From Mucilaginibacter sp. (GTDB lineage: Bacteria; Bacteroidota; Bacteroidia; Sphingobacteriales; Sphingobacteriaceae), in assembly GCF_028288225.1 (NCBI RefSeq), contig NZ_JAQBOC010000066.1, forward strand, positions 1 to 64,000: a stretch of 64,000 nucleotides of DNA, written 5' to 3'. Positions 53,449 to 61,610 of this stretch are shown here, one piece after another. The stretch's first letter is position 1, and every line of letters starts with the position of its first letter. Made by a program: the position numbers and the translations under genes. A model generated the notes under the pieces. The model saw only the letters and a program-made list of their open reading frames with translations, was not told where the DNA came from and made no database searches.

Positions 53449-53556
53449 AATAGGTGTGTTTTAATAAAAATACATGTTGATAAATAAAATTCAAAAGCAA
53501 ATTTTTAAATCCTGCAAACAATTGTTAACCAATTTAAATTCTTTCTTTTATACTGT

Positions 53557-53589
53557 TTTGCAAAATAATGAGTATTAATAGTAGTTTAT
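53557..53589 (+). promoter_or_regulatory. Possible promoter of the START-domain gene
   Basis: TTTG at 53557-53560 is followed after 21 bases by TAGTTTAT at 53582-53589, two bases off TAnnTTTG. The start codon is 22 bases further on. Weak evidence. Confidence 0.3.
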
Positions 53590-53611
53590 AATATTAAACC
53601 CCTTAATATTC

Positions 53612-54223
53612 ATGAAAAAAAAGCTGGTCCTTTTAAATATATTCTTCTTTACCCTCTCTGCTGCAATGGCTCAAAGTAATTGGGAACTTAAGAGAAATGA
53701 AAATGGCATTGCTGTTTATACACGCAAGCCCGCAAGCGGAAATTTAAAGGAATTACGGGTTGTTTGCGAATTGAATGCAACAAAAGCTCAGTTGATAAGC
53801 ACATTGCAGGATATTGGCAATTATAACGATTGGGTATATTCAAACAAAAAGTCTGAAATATTAAAAAGCTTTAATCCGCAGAAGATAATTTATTATACCG
53901 AATCGCGTTTACCCTGGCCCATTAAAGATCGTGATCTTATTGTACAGTTGGATATTAATTCAGGACCTGAAATTTTAGATATCCAGGCAAAAAGCCTCCC
54001 TGAATACCTGCCTCAAAATAATAAATTTGTACGTGTTCCTTATTCATTAGCAAAATGGAAAGTAACCCAGGCTGATGATAACAAATTAAAGGTCGACTAT
54101 ACCTTTAGCGTTGATCCGGGTGGCAGCATCCCATCATGGCTTGTTAATGCCACAATGGCTATAGGTCCGTATAATTCGTTTGTCAAGCTAAGGGAGTTGC
54201 TGAAGGAAAAGAATAGCAAATGA
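53612..54223 (+). CDS. Exported START-domain protein
   Basis: The 203-aa protein has a signal peptide (about 1-20, MKKKLVLLNIFFFTLSAAMA) and one START/lipid-binding domain: WELKRNENGIAVYTRKPASG, YTESRLPWPIKDRDLIVQLD, and WLVNATMAIGPYNSFVKLRE. Bacterial START proteins bind lipids or hydrophobic ligands; the ligand is unknown here. It stands alone, convergent with the next gene (12 bp gap). Confidence 0.82.
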   Translation: MKKKLVLLNIFFFTLSAAMAQSNWELKRNENGIAVYTRKPASGNLKELRVVCELNATKAQLISTLQDIGNYNDWVYSNKKSEILKSFNPQKIIYYTESRLPWPIKDRDLIVQLDINSGPEILDIQAKSLPEYLPQNNKFVRVPYSLAKWKVTQADDNKLKVDYTFSVDPGGSIPSWLVNATMAIGPYNSFVKLRELLKEKNSK

Positions 54224-54235
54224 GTTTAGCCATAA

Positions 54236-55084
54236 CTAATATTTGAAGCCTGGAAAAACTATATGAAAGATGCTCCACCAGCCATTTTCATTGGATAGAT
54301 ATAATTTAAAGCCTCCTTGTATAGCAACAGATTCTCCGTTTTCTAAAACAGCATCATATTTTACACCACCCTCGGCATGGCCTAAGCCACCGTTTTCATT
54401 CAGCTCAAATTTTATTTCTTTAATAAAATAATCCTCGTTAATAAAAGCTTTATAGGCATCAAAAATATTTTTCAGCTGGGCTATAATATCTTTTTTGCTC
54501 AATATTCTTCTGTCGGGTAATATAAAGCTATTTGCCAGTTCCCAGCTGTACTCATTAAAGCTTTGCTTAAACCATTCAGATAAAAACTCCAGCGCGCGAT
54601 TTTCAATATCTTTTTTATGATTGGGATGAAATTCTTCATAATCAAAATTCACGGTCATCCCCGGGATCATAAAATCGTCGGTTTCCTTTTCAAACAATTC
54701 TTCAGTAATAAAATTATACCGGGTACTGATATCGCACTCTTCATCAAAATGCACTACGATATTTTTTTTTGATAGAAGATCTATTACTTCCTGCAGGGCG
54801 GCCTTAATTGAGCTATCATCTAAATCTTCGGCCTTTTTAAACACGGGCTTCCCAATAAAGTCGTAAATTTTAACGCGTTTGGCATTTGTGTAACTCTGCT
54901 CAAAAGCAAATATATTTTTAAGAAACTCGTTCTCAATTTCAGGGGGAAGATTGCCGGAACTATGTGATTGACCACCAAGCTCGGCCTGTAACTTTAGGCG
55001 CAGCAATTCATTTTCCATCCGCAGGTTTTCTTCGGGATCGTCGCTTAATGGTTGGTCGGGCATATCATCATTGTTATTAATCAT
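54236..55084 (-). CDS. Hypothetical acidic cytoplasmic protein
   Basis: The 282-aa protein has no signal or membrane segment. The N-terminal 60 residues are charged, with a short coiled-coil stretch (ENLRMENELLRLKLQAEL). The middle is mixed, and the C-terminal 110 residues (KDIIAQLKNIFDAYKAFINE to GGFKLYLSNENGWWSIFHIV) look like an NTF2-type cone domain. I know no function. It is convergent with the START gene. Confidence 0.6.
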   Translation of the reverse strand: MINNNDDMPDQPLSDDPEENLRMENELLRLKLQAELGGQSHSSGNLPPEIENEFLKNIFAFEQSYTNAKRVKIYDFIGKPVFKKAEDLDDSSIKAALQEVIDLLSKKNIVVHFDEECDISTRYNFITEELFEKETDDFMIPGMTVNFDYEEFHPNHKKDIENRALEFLSEWFKQSFNEYSWELANSFILPDRRILSKKDIIAQLKNIFDAYKAFINEDYFIKEIKFELNENGGLGHAEGGVKYDAVLENGESVAIQGGFKLYLSNENGWWSIFHIVFPGFKY

Positions 55085-55242
55085 ATTGATAAGGTATTAG
55101 CAATCAGTACGTCAAATTTAATTTATATAGGTTTAATTACAAATATTAAAATTACCATTCATAAAAAGACAATGTACAACCGATGAAGGGTGTCCCTACG
55201 AATAATAGGTAGTTTTCATTGTGCACCCGCTTCATAAAGCAC

Positions 55243-55250
55243 TATATTTG
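55243..55250 (+). promoter_or_regulatory. Perfect -7 box just before the Rpn-type gene
   Basis: TATATTTG matches the TAnnTTTG consensus exactly and ends three bases before the ATG at 55254. If functional, the message would be leaderless or nearly so. The -33 element is only partial (TTG-like at 55218-55222). Confidence 0.35.
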
Positions 55251-55253
55251 GCT

Positions 55254-56138
55254 ATGTCCAATAATAGACCTCCTGCTATCGGAAGATATATCGATCCATT
55301 AGTTGACTTCGCTTTTAAGAAGATCTTTGGCAGTGAGCCTAATAAAGATCTGCTGATTGCTTTTTTAAATGAAGTATTCCGGGGTCGAAAACATATTGTC
55401 GATCTGGTGTACAATAAGAATGAGCATCATGGCGATTTGAAAGATGAAGGTGCTGCTATATTTGATTTGCTTTGTACCGGCGATAATGGCGAACAATTTT
55501 TAATTGAAGTGCAGCGTGGCAGGCAGGGCAATTTCAAAGAAAGGGCTTTATTTTATACATCCAGGCTTATAAGTGACCAGGCCCCAAAAGGCAGGCGCAG
55601 CGAATGGGCTTATAACCTTACCGAAGTTTATTTGGTTGCTTTACTGGAAGATTTTACCTTACAGATAAGCGATGGTAAAGAATACCTGCATGATATTTGT
55701 TTATGTAACAGGGAAACAGGTGAAATTTTTTACGATAAGCTAGGTTATATTTATTTAGAATTGAATAAATTTGTAAAAGCGGATACTGAACTGGACACTG
55801 ATTTAGACAAATGGCTTTATGTATTAAAAAACATGAGCAAGATGGATAAGATTCCCATGTACCTGCGGAAACCCATATTTGAGAAACTGTTCAGTATTGC
55901 TGAATATACTAATTTGACAAAGGAGGAGAAAACCATGTACGATAGCAGCATGAAATATAAATGGGACAATAAAAATGTATTGGACTATGCAATAAAAGAA
56001 GGCATAGAAAAAGGCAAGTTAGAAGGGAAATTAGAGGAAGCGAAAGAAATCGCCCTTGAAATGAAAAAGGACGGACTGCCGTTTGAACAAATTTCAAAAT
56101 TCACAAAACTAACTATCAAAGAGATAAAAAAGTTGTAG
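55254..56138 (+). CDS. Rpn family / PD-(D/E)XK nuclease-like protein
   Basis: The 294-aa protein from the first ATG (MSNNRPPAIGRYIDPLVDFA) has the N-terminal motif DPLVDFAFKKIFGSEPNKDL typical of Rpn/PDDEXK_2 proteins, once named transposases. The nuclease core AIFDLLCTGDNGEQFLIEVQ has the Asp and the Glu-x-Gln pair. The C-terminus is a helical tail with repeats of KGKLEGKLEEAKE and a TKLTIKEIKKL end. These proteins promote recombination or act in phage defence. It stands alone, and no target or second subunit is apparent. Confidence 0.85.
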   Translation: MSNNRPPAIGRYIDPLVDFAFKKIFGSEPNKDLLIAFLNEVFRGRKHIVDLVYNKNEHHGDLKDEGAAIFDLLCTGDNGEQFLIEVQRGRQGNFKERALFYTSRLISDQAPKGRRSEWAYNLTEVYLVALLEDFTLQISDGKEYLHDICLCNRETGEIFYDKLGYIYLELNKFVKADTELDTDLDKWLYVLKNMSKMDKIPMYLRKPIFEKLFSIAEYTNLTKEEKTMYDSSMKYKWDNKNVLDYAIKEGIEKGKLEGKLEEAKEIALEMKKDGLPFEQISKFTKLTIKEIKKL

Positions 56139-56431
56139 CTTCCATTTAACAATACCATCGTTAAACATACAGCTGAAGTAAAAATTTTGTTGTGTCCGGC
56201 AAGCCAGCGCTTATTGCATAAACACAATTTCACTTATTATCTAAATTGCCCCTTTTAAATCACCAGAACTTCCCGTAATAGCATAAACAGTGAATAAGGG
56301 AAAATCCCTCTTCTTGTAAAAAACTTGTTTCAATTATAGCAGGATAAAAAGTATTGATGTTAAATTCACATTTATTTGTTTAATTTTAACTTCTTATAAA
56401 CCAATTATAACGCTCATTACTGTTTTATTTT

Positions 56432-58750
56432 ATGCGGCGGAAATTATATTTACTGGGGGTGGTGTGTGTGGGAGGTGTTACAGCTATGTTTAATGCCTGT
56501 GGTAATTCTGCGTCAAATATTGAGGATCAGATCCCCGATACCATAAGCTATAATTTTAACATCCGCCCTATCCTTTCTGATAAATGCTACAAATGCCATG
56601 GGCCCGATGCCAGTAAAAGACAGGCAGGTTTAAGGCTTGACAAACCGGAGAGTGCTTTTAAAGCATTAAAGGATAACCCGGGTGCACATGTTTTAGTTCC
56701 CGGAAGTCCGGAAATGTCGGAGCTGTTCAGGCGGGTATCAACCAATGATACTTCCGAAATGATGCCTCCTGCAAATTCAAATTTGAAGCGTTTAACCCCG
56801 CATGAGGTTGACCTGATAAAAAAGTGGATAAAACAGGGAGCCAAATACGAAAAGCACTGGGCCTTTGTGCCACCAAAATTATTACCCGTACCTGATGTTA
56901 AAAACAAAGAATGGCCTAAAAATCCAATAGATAATTTTATCCTGAAAAAACAGGAACAATACGGCATTAAACCAAATCCCGAAGCAGATAAAGAACATCT
57001 TTTAAAACGTGTAAGCCTGGATTTGACCGGCCTGCCACCAAGTCTTGAGATGCAGAACAGGTTTTTGGCTGATAAAAGTCCGGATGCCTATAACAAAGTG
57101 GTTGATGAACTGATGAAAAGCCCTGCCTATGGCGAGAAGATGGCTTTGCATTGGATGGATGTTGCCCGCTATGCCGACTCGCACGGTTACCAGGATGACA
57201 ATTACCGCACGCAATGGCCATGGCGCGACTGGGTGATCCATGCCTATAATGAAAATTTACCTTATGATAAATTTATATCCTGGCAGCTCGCCGGCGACCT
57301 GATGCCAAATGCTACCAAGGAACAATTGCTGGCAACCGGCTTTAACCGCAACCACAAAATTACCGAAGAGGGTGGGGTAATAGATGAAGAATATCGCGTG
57401 GCTTACGTTACTGACCGCACCAATACCTTTGGCAAAGCGCTGTTAGGAGTTACCATGGAGTGTGCACACTGCCACGATCACAAATATGATCCATTTTCGC
57501 AAAAGGAGTATTACCAGCTTTTTTCGTTTTTTAACAGCGTAAAAGAGCCCGGCATACAATCAACAGTTGGCGGCCCTGAAACCTATGCCAAACGGCCGAT
57601 GATGCAGATTACCAATGATGATATAAAAAGCATTTTAAAATTTGTAAACAAGCAGGACACCGGTAAGCTCATTGTTTCCGTTATGGGCGATAGCGAGGCT
57701 TACCGAAAAACCTACGTACTCAGGCGCGGCAATTATGACACCCATGGTGATGAGGTAGAACCAGGTACTCCCAAGGCTATTTTGCCTTTTGACAACTCGC
57801 TCCCAAAAAACAGGCTTGGTTTGGCTGAATGGCTTTTTGATAAAAGAAACCCGCTTACCGCCAGGGTGTTTGTAAACCAAACATGGCAGGAATTATTCAG
57901 CAAGGGTATAGTAAAAAGCTCTGGCGATTTCGGTATGCAGGGCGACCTGCCTTCGCACCCCGAGCTGCTTGATTGGCTTGCCGTTGATTTTATGGATCAT
58001 GGATGGGATATGAAAAGGCTTGTAAAACAAATGGTGATGTCAGCCACATATCGCCAATCGGCAGTTATTTCCCCCGATAAAGTGAAGATCGATCCGGATA
58101 ATATTTTGCTCTCCCGTGGTCCGCGTTACAGGCTCCCCGCTGAATTAGTGAGGGACCTGGTTTTGGCAAGCAGCGGATTGTTAACTAAAACTATTGGCGG
58201 GCCAAGTGTAAATCCATACCAGCCACCGGGCTTATGGGAAAACGCTACATCGGGGCGCGGTATATTGGCCAGCTATAAGCAGGTGCATGGACCTGACCTT
58301 TACCGACGCGGCATGTACACGCTGATAAAGCGGACCGTTCCGCCTGTTGAAATGGCCATATTTGATGCCAGCAACCGCGACCAATGCGAAGTAAAAAGAT
58401 TAAGGACCAATACTCCTTTACAGGCCTTGCTAATGGAAAACGACCCTACGGTATTGGAAGCTGCAAGGGTTTTGGCGGCCAAATTGTTAAGAGATAACAG
58501 CCCGGCAAATGATAAGATCAAAAAAGCCTTCCGGTTGATTATGTGCCGGATGCCAAATGAAAAGGAACTCGGGATCTTAACAGGATATTATAACGATCAG
58601 TTAAAAACGCTAAACATAAAGGATGCGCAAAAAGTGCTGAGCGTGGGTGAATATCCCATTCCTGAAAATATAGATAAAGTTACGCTGGCCGCTATAATGA
58701 AAACGGTTGATACAATTTATAACTTAGAGGAAGCGATTACAAAAACCTGA
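56432..58750 (+). CDS. PSD1/DUF1549-DUF1553 protein with cytochrome c motif
   Basis: The 772-aa protein starts with a lipoprotein-like leader (Cys23 in MFNAC). It contains a planctomycete-type cytochrome c domain (CYKCH, Cys52-Cys55-His56; MMPPANSNLKRLTPHE), then DUF1549 (about 155-365, with a second CxxCH at Cys344-His348, ECAHCHDHKYDPFSQKEYY) and DUF1553 (about 450-700). It is exported and probably heme-binding. The family is known from Planctomycetes and Bacteroidota and often neighbours DUF1501. Its function is unsettled. It overlaps the DUF1501 gene by one base (TGATG). Confidence 0.88.
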   Translation: MRRKLYLLGVVCVGGVTAMFNACGNSASNIEDQIPDTISYNFNIRPILSDKCYKCHGPDASKRQAGLRLDKPESAFKALKDNPGAHVLVPGSPEMSELFRRVSTNDTSEMMPPANSNLKRLTPHEVDLIKKWIKQGAKYEKHWAFVPPKLLPVPDVKNKEWPKNPIDNFILKKQEQYGIKPNPEADKEHLLKRVSLDLTGLPPSLEMQNRFLADKSPDAYNKVVDELMKSPAYGEKMALHWMDVARYADSHGYQDDNYRTQWPWRDWVIHAYNENLPYDKFISWQLAGDLMPNATKEQLLATGFNRNHKITEEGGVIDEEYRVAYVTDRTNTFGKALLGVTMECAHCHDHKYDPFSQKEYYQLFSFFNSVKEPGIQSTVGGPETYAKRPMMQITNDDIKSILKFVNKQDTGKLIVSVMGDSEAYRKTYVLRRGNYDTHGDEVEPGTPKAILPFDNSLPKNRLGLAEWLFDKRNPLTARVFVNQTWQELFSKGIVKSSGDFGMQGDLPSHPELLDWLAVDFMDHGWDMKRLVKQMVMSATYRQSAVISPDKVKIDPDNILLSRGPRYRLPAELVRDLVLASSGLLTKTIGGPSVNPYQPPGLWENATSGRGILASYKQVHGPDLYRRGMYTLIKRTVPPVEMAIFDASNRDQCEVKRLRTNTPLQALLMENDPTVLEAARVLAAKLLRDNSPANDKIKKAFRLIMCRMPNEKELGILTGYYNDQLKTLNIKDAQKVLSVGEYPIPENIDKVTLAAIMKTVDTIYNLEEAITKT

Positions 58751-60213
58751 TGGCAATGGAGAAAGATATTTTAGAGCATCGCCTCAATATAAACAGGCGA
58801 AGGTTTTTATCAAGATTAAGCCTGGGCATAGGAAGTATCGCTTTAGGCTCACTGCTTATACCCGATCTTTTTAGTGGCAGCGGCTCTGAAAGTGAAGCCG
58901 ATTTTATACCTGGCATTCCCAATTTTGCGCCAAAGGCCAAACGGGTGATTTACCTCTTCCAGGATGGCGCGCCCTCACAATTGGAATCTTTTGACTATAA
59001 GCCGAAGTTACGGGAAATGATGGGCCAGGAATTGCCGCCGTCTGTTCGCGGCAGCCAGATCTTAACCGGGATGACTGCCAACCAGGCATCGTTCCCGCTG
59101 GTAGGCTCATTTTATGATTTTAAACAATACGGCGAGTCAAAGGCTTGGATCAGCGACCTGTTTCCACATATAGGAAAAATAGCTGATGATATTTGTATCA
59201 TTAAATCCATGTACACAGAGGCTATTAATCATGACCCGGCATTAACATTTTTTCAAACCGGCGCACAACAGGGCAACCGGCCAAGTATGGGCTCGTGGGT
59301 GAGTTACGGTTTGGGCAGCGAAAATAAAAACCTGCCTGCGTTTACTGTGTTGCTCTCAAAGGGAAAAGGTAATGGGCAGGGCGTGTATTCAAAACTTTGG
59401 AGCAATGGCTTTTTAGATTCTATTCACCAGGGGGTACAGTTTAGCAGCGGTGAAAACCCCGTGCTTTACTTAAATGACCAGCCCGGAATTAACAGGCACG
59501 AACGCCGCAAAATGCTGGATAAGCTCGCGGAATTAAACGACATCAGCTATAAAGAATTTGGCGACCCTGAGATCTCGGCTAAGGTACAACAATATGAAAT
59601 GGCATATAGAATGCAATCTGCTGTGCCTGAAATTATGGATGTTTCAAAAGAATCAGATGATATTGTAAAAATGTACGGGCCGGATTGCCTGGTACCCGGC
59701 ACCTATGCCGCCAATTGCCTGCTGGCACGCAAGCTCTCGGAAAGCGGGGTTCGCTTTGTGCAGCTTTACCACCAGGGCTGGGACCAGCACAGCAACCTGC
59801 CGCAGGAAATGGCCGGCCAGGCTATGGATGTTGACCAGGCATCGGCAGCATTAGTAACCGATCTTAAACAACGCGGCCTGCTTGACGAAACTTTAGTAAT
59901 TTGGGGTGGCGAATTTGGGCGAACCAACTACAGCCAGGGCAAACTGGAGAAGGCCAATTATGGCCGCGACCATCATCCGCGCTGCTTCAGTATCTGGATG
60001 GCAGGCGGTGGTATTAAGCCGGGGATAGTTTATGGAGAATCGGACGAGTTTGGGTATAATATAGTAAAGGATCCTGTTCACGTACATGATTTCCATGCAA
60101 CCATATTAAACCAATTGGGACTCGATCATACAAAATTAACCTTTAAAAGCCAGGGCCGCAGGTACAGGCTAACAGATGTAGCCGGCAATGTGGTAAAAGG
60201 GATAATTTCTTGA
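58750..60213 (+). CDS. DUF1501-family twin-arginine-exported protein
   Basis: The 487-aa protein has a twin-arginine-like leader (NINRRRFLSRLSLGIGSIAL). The DUF1501 body follows (about 55-480), with an alkaline-phosphatase/sulfatase-like fold: VIYLFQDGAPSQLESFDYKP, MYTEAINHDPALTFFQTGAQ, WGGEFGRTNYSQG and GRDHHPRCFSIWMAGGGIKP. The conserved GGEFGRT and GRDHHP motifs are the usual metal site of this family. It is co-translated with the PSD1 gene before it. The substrate is unknown. Confidence 0.88.
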   Translation: MAMEKDILEHRLNINRRRFLSRLSLGIGSIALGSLLIPDLFSGSGSESEADFIPGIPNFAPKAKRVIYLFQDGAPSQLESFDYKPKLREMMGQELPPSVRGSQILTGMTANQASFPLVGSFYDFKQYGESKAWISDLFPHIGKIADDICIIKSMYTEAINHDPALTFFQTGAQQGNRPSMGSWVSYGLGSENKNLPAFTVLLSKGKGNGQGVYSKLWSNGFLDSIHQGVQFSSGENPVLYLNDQPGINRHERRKMLDKLAELNDISYKEFGDPEISAKVQQYEMAYRMQSAVPEIMDVSKESDDIVKMYGPDCLVPGTYAANCLLARKLSESGVRFVQLYHQGWDQHSNLPQEMAGQAMDVDQASAALVTDLKQRGLLDETLVIWGGEFGRTNYSQGKLEKANYGRDHHPRCFSIWMAGGGIKPGIVYGESDEFGYNIVKDPVHVHDFHATILNQLGLDHTKLTFKSQGRRYRLTDVAGNVVKGIIS

Positions 60214-60347
60214 TTTTGATTTCACCGATTTCGGAATGATTTCACAGATTGATTTATGTTGACAAAAGATGTCTCTAATTCAACCCAAGTCGATGAAATC
60301 ACTTAAGAATCGGTGTAATCAATTTTATAAAATCGGTGAAATCAAAA
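60214..60347. repeat. 134-bp element with perfect 18-bp inverted ends
   Basis: TTTTGATTTCACCGATTT at 60214-60231 and its exact complement at 60330-60347 bound a spacer that starts directly after the stop codon of the DUF1501 gene. Inner copies of the unit (AATCGGTGTAATC, GATTTCACAGATT) make it self-similar. It looks like a palindromic dispersed repeat, possibly also working as a terminator. Confidence 0.75.
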
Positions 60348-60355
60348 ATAATAAT

Positions 60356-61381
60356 ATGGAAAGAAGAAAATTCATCAAGCAATCAGCCGTTTTTACAGGA
60401 AGCTTTTTTATAGCAAAAGATCTGTTGGCAAAAAATGATGGTCCTGTTTACGGGCATGGCAATATGCGCTACAAAATGGACAATAATTGGAGCAAAGCGG
60501 ATCCGATGAAAAACCCGGTGAATGATTGCCATGAGATGGTTCAGGATTCAAAAGGCAGGATCTTGCTGCTCACCAATGAAACGAAGAACAATGTGCTTAT
60601 CTATAATAAATCGGGCAAGCTGCTGGATACCTGGGGGCATGAGTTTCCGGGAGCACATGGGCTTACGTTAGTTAACGAAAATGGCACAGAGTTTTTGTTT
60701 ATAACCGACACGGTAAAGCACCAGGTTTATAAAACTACCATGGATGGCAAGATCCTGATGACCATTGATGTACCGCTGGAAACTGGTGTTTACAAAAAGC
60801 CGGAAGATTTTATCCCTACTGAAACCACGGTTGATACAAACGGCGATTTTTTTATTGCTGATGGTTATGGGTCGCAATACATAATGCATTATGATAAAAA
60901 CGGAAAGCTGAAAAGTTTTTTTGGCGGGCGTGGTGATGGCGACGAGCATTTGGATAATGCACACGGGATAACTATCGACAGGCGTAACGCAACACCAACT
61001 TTAATAATAACCGACCGTACCCGCAATTGCTTTAAACGCTTTAGCATGGATGGTAAGCTGATGGAAGTTATAAAGCTTCCCGGCGCCTGTGTATGCCGCC
61101 CTGTTATAAAAGGGGATCACTTATATGCAGCGGTGCTTCGCTCGCCCAGTCTGAACAATGAGAATACTGGTTTTACCACCATTTTGGATAAGAATAACAA
61201 GGTAGTATCAAACATTGGCGGTACCGAGCCTATATACAAGGACGGGATATTACAACCTATGGCACAGGCCGAAAAGATCTTTTTAAACCCGCATGATGTG
61301 CTGATTGATAATGATGAGAATTTGTATGTTGCACAATGGGCATCGGGCAAAGTTTATCCTTATAAATTTACGAGGGTGTAA
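60356..61381 (+). CDS. Exported six-bladed beta-propeller (NHL-type) protein
   Basis: I place the start at 60356 (MERRKFIKQSAVFTGSFFIA), a Tat-like leader. An earlier in-frame ATG lies inside the repeat upstream. The mature 310-odd residues form a beta-propeller with NHL-like blades (WGHEFPGAHGLTLVNENGTE, GGRGDGDEHLDNAHGITID, LNPHDVLIDNDENLYVAQWA). Such proteins bind partners or ligands and often accompany oxidoreductase or carbohydrate loci. It follows PSD1 and DUF1501 on the same strand. Confidence 0.8.
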   Translation: MERRKFIKQSAVFTGSFFIAKDLLAKNDGPVYGHGNMRYKMDNNWSKADPMKNPVNDCHEMVQDSKGRILLLTNETKNNVLIYNKSGKLLDTWGHEFPGAHGLTLVNENGTEFLFITDTVKHQVYKTTMDGKILMTIDVPLETGVYKKPEDFIPTETTVDTNGDFFIADGYGSQYIMHYDKNGKLKSFFGGRGDGDEHLDNAHGITIDRRNATPTLIITDRTRNCFKRFSMDGKLMEVIKLPGACVCRPVIKGDHLYAAVLRSPSLNNENTGFTTILDKNNKVVSNIGGTEPIYKDGILQPMAQAEKIFLNPHDVLIDNDENLYVAQWASGKVYPYKFTRV

Positions 61382-61417
61382 ATTGAATAAATCAAGCGTT
61401 TGGAGTTAAAAGTTTTA

Positions 61418-61540
61418 CCACGGAGAGCACAAAGCAATGAACAGAGAACACTGAGATTTAAAATTGTTTTATATAGTTTGCATTGGAGAATAACTTAAGA
61501 AACTCCGTTCTCTCTGTGTATTCTCTGCGAACTCTGTGTT
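61418..61540. repeat. Inverted repeat of the CACGGAG...CTCTGTG type
   Basis: The left arm (CCACGGAGAGCACAAAG, then ACAGAGAACACTGAG) at 61418-61455 faces a right arm at 61503-61538 (CTCCGTTCTCTCTGTG, then CTCTGCGAACTCTGTG). The pairing is imperfect. Sequences of this kind are widespread dispersed repeats in many environmental bacteria. It fills most of the spacer before the next gene. Confidence 0.65.
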
Positions 61541-61610
61541 AAAAATCTGCCTTAAAGTTTGCAAAAAATAGAAGATTAATAAAAACCTAAAAATTAAACT
61601 ATCCGAATAG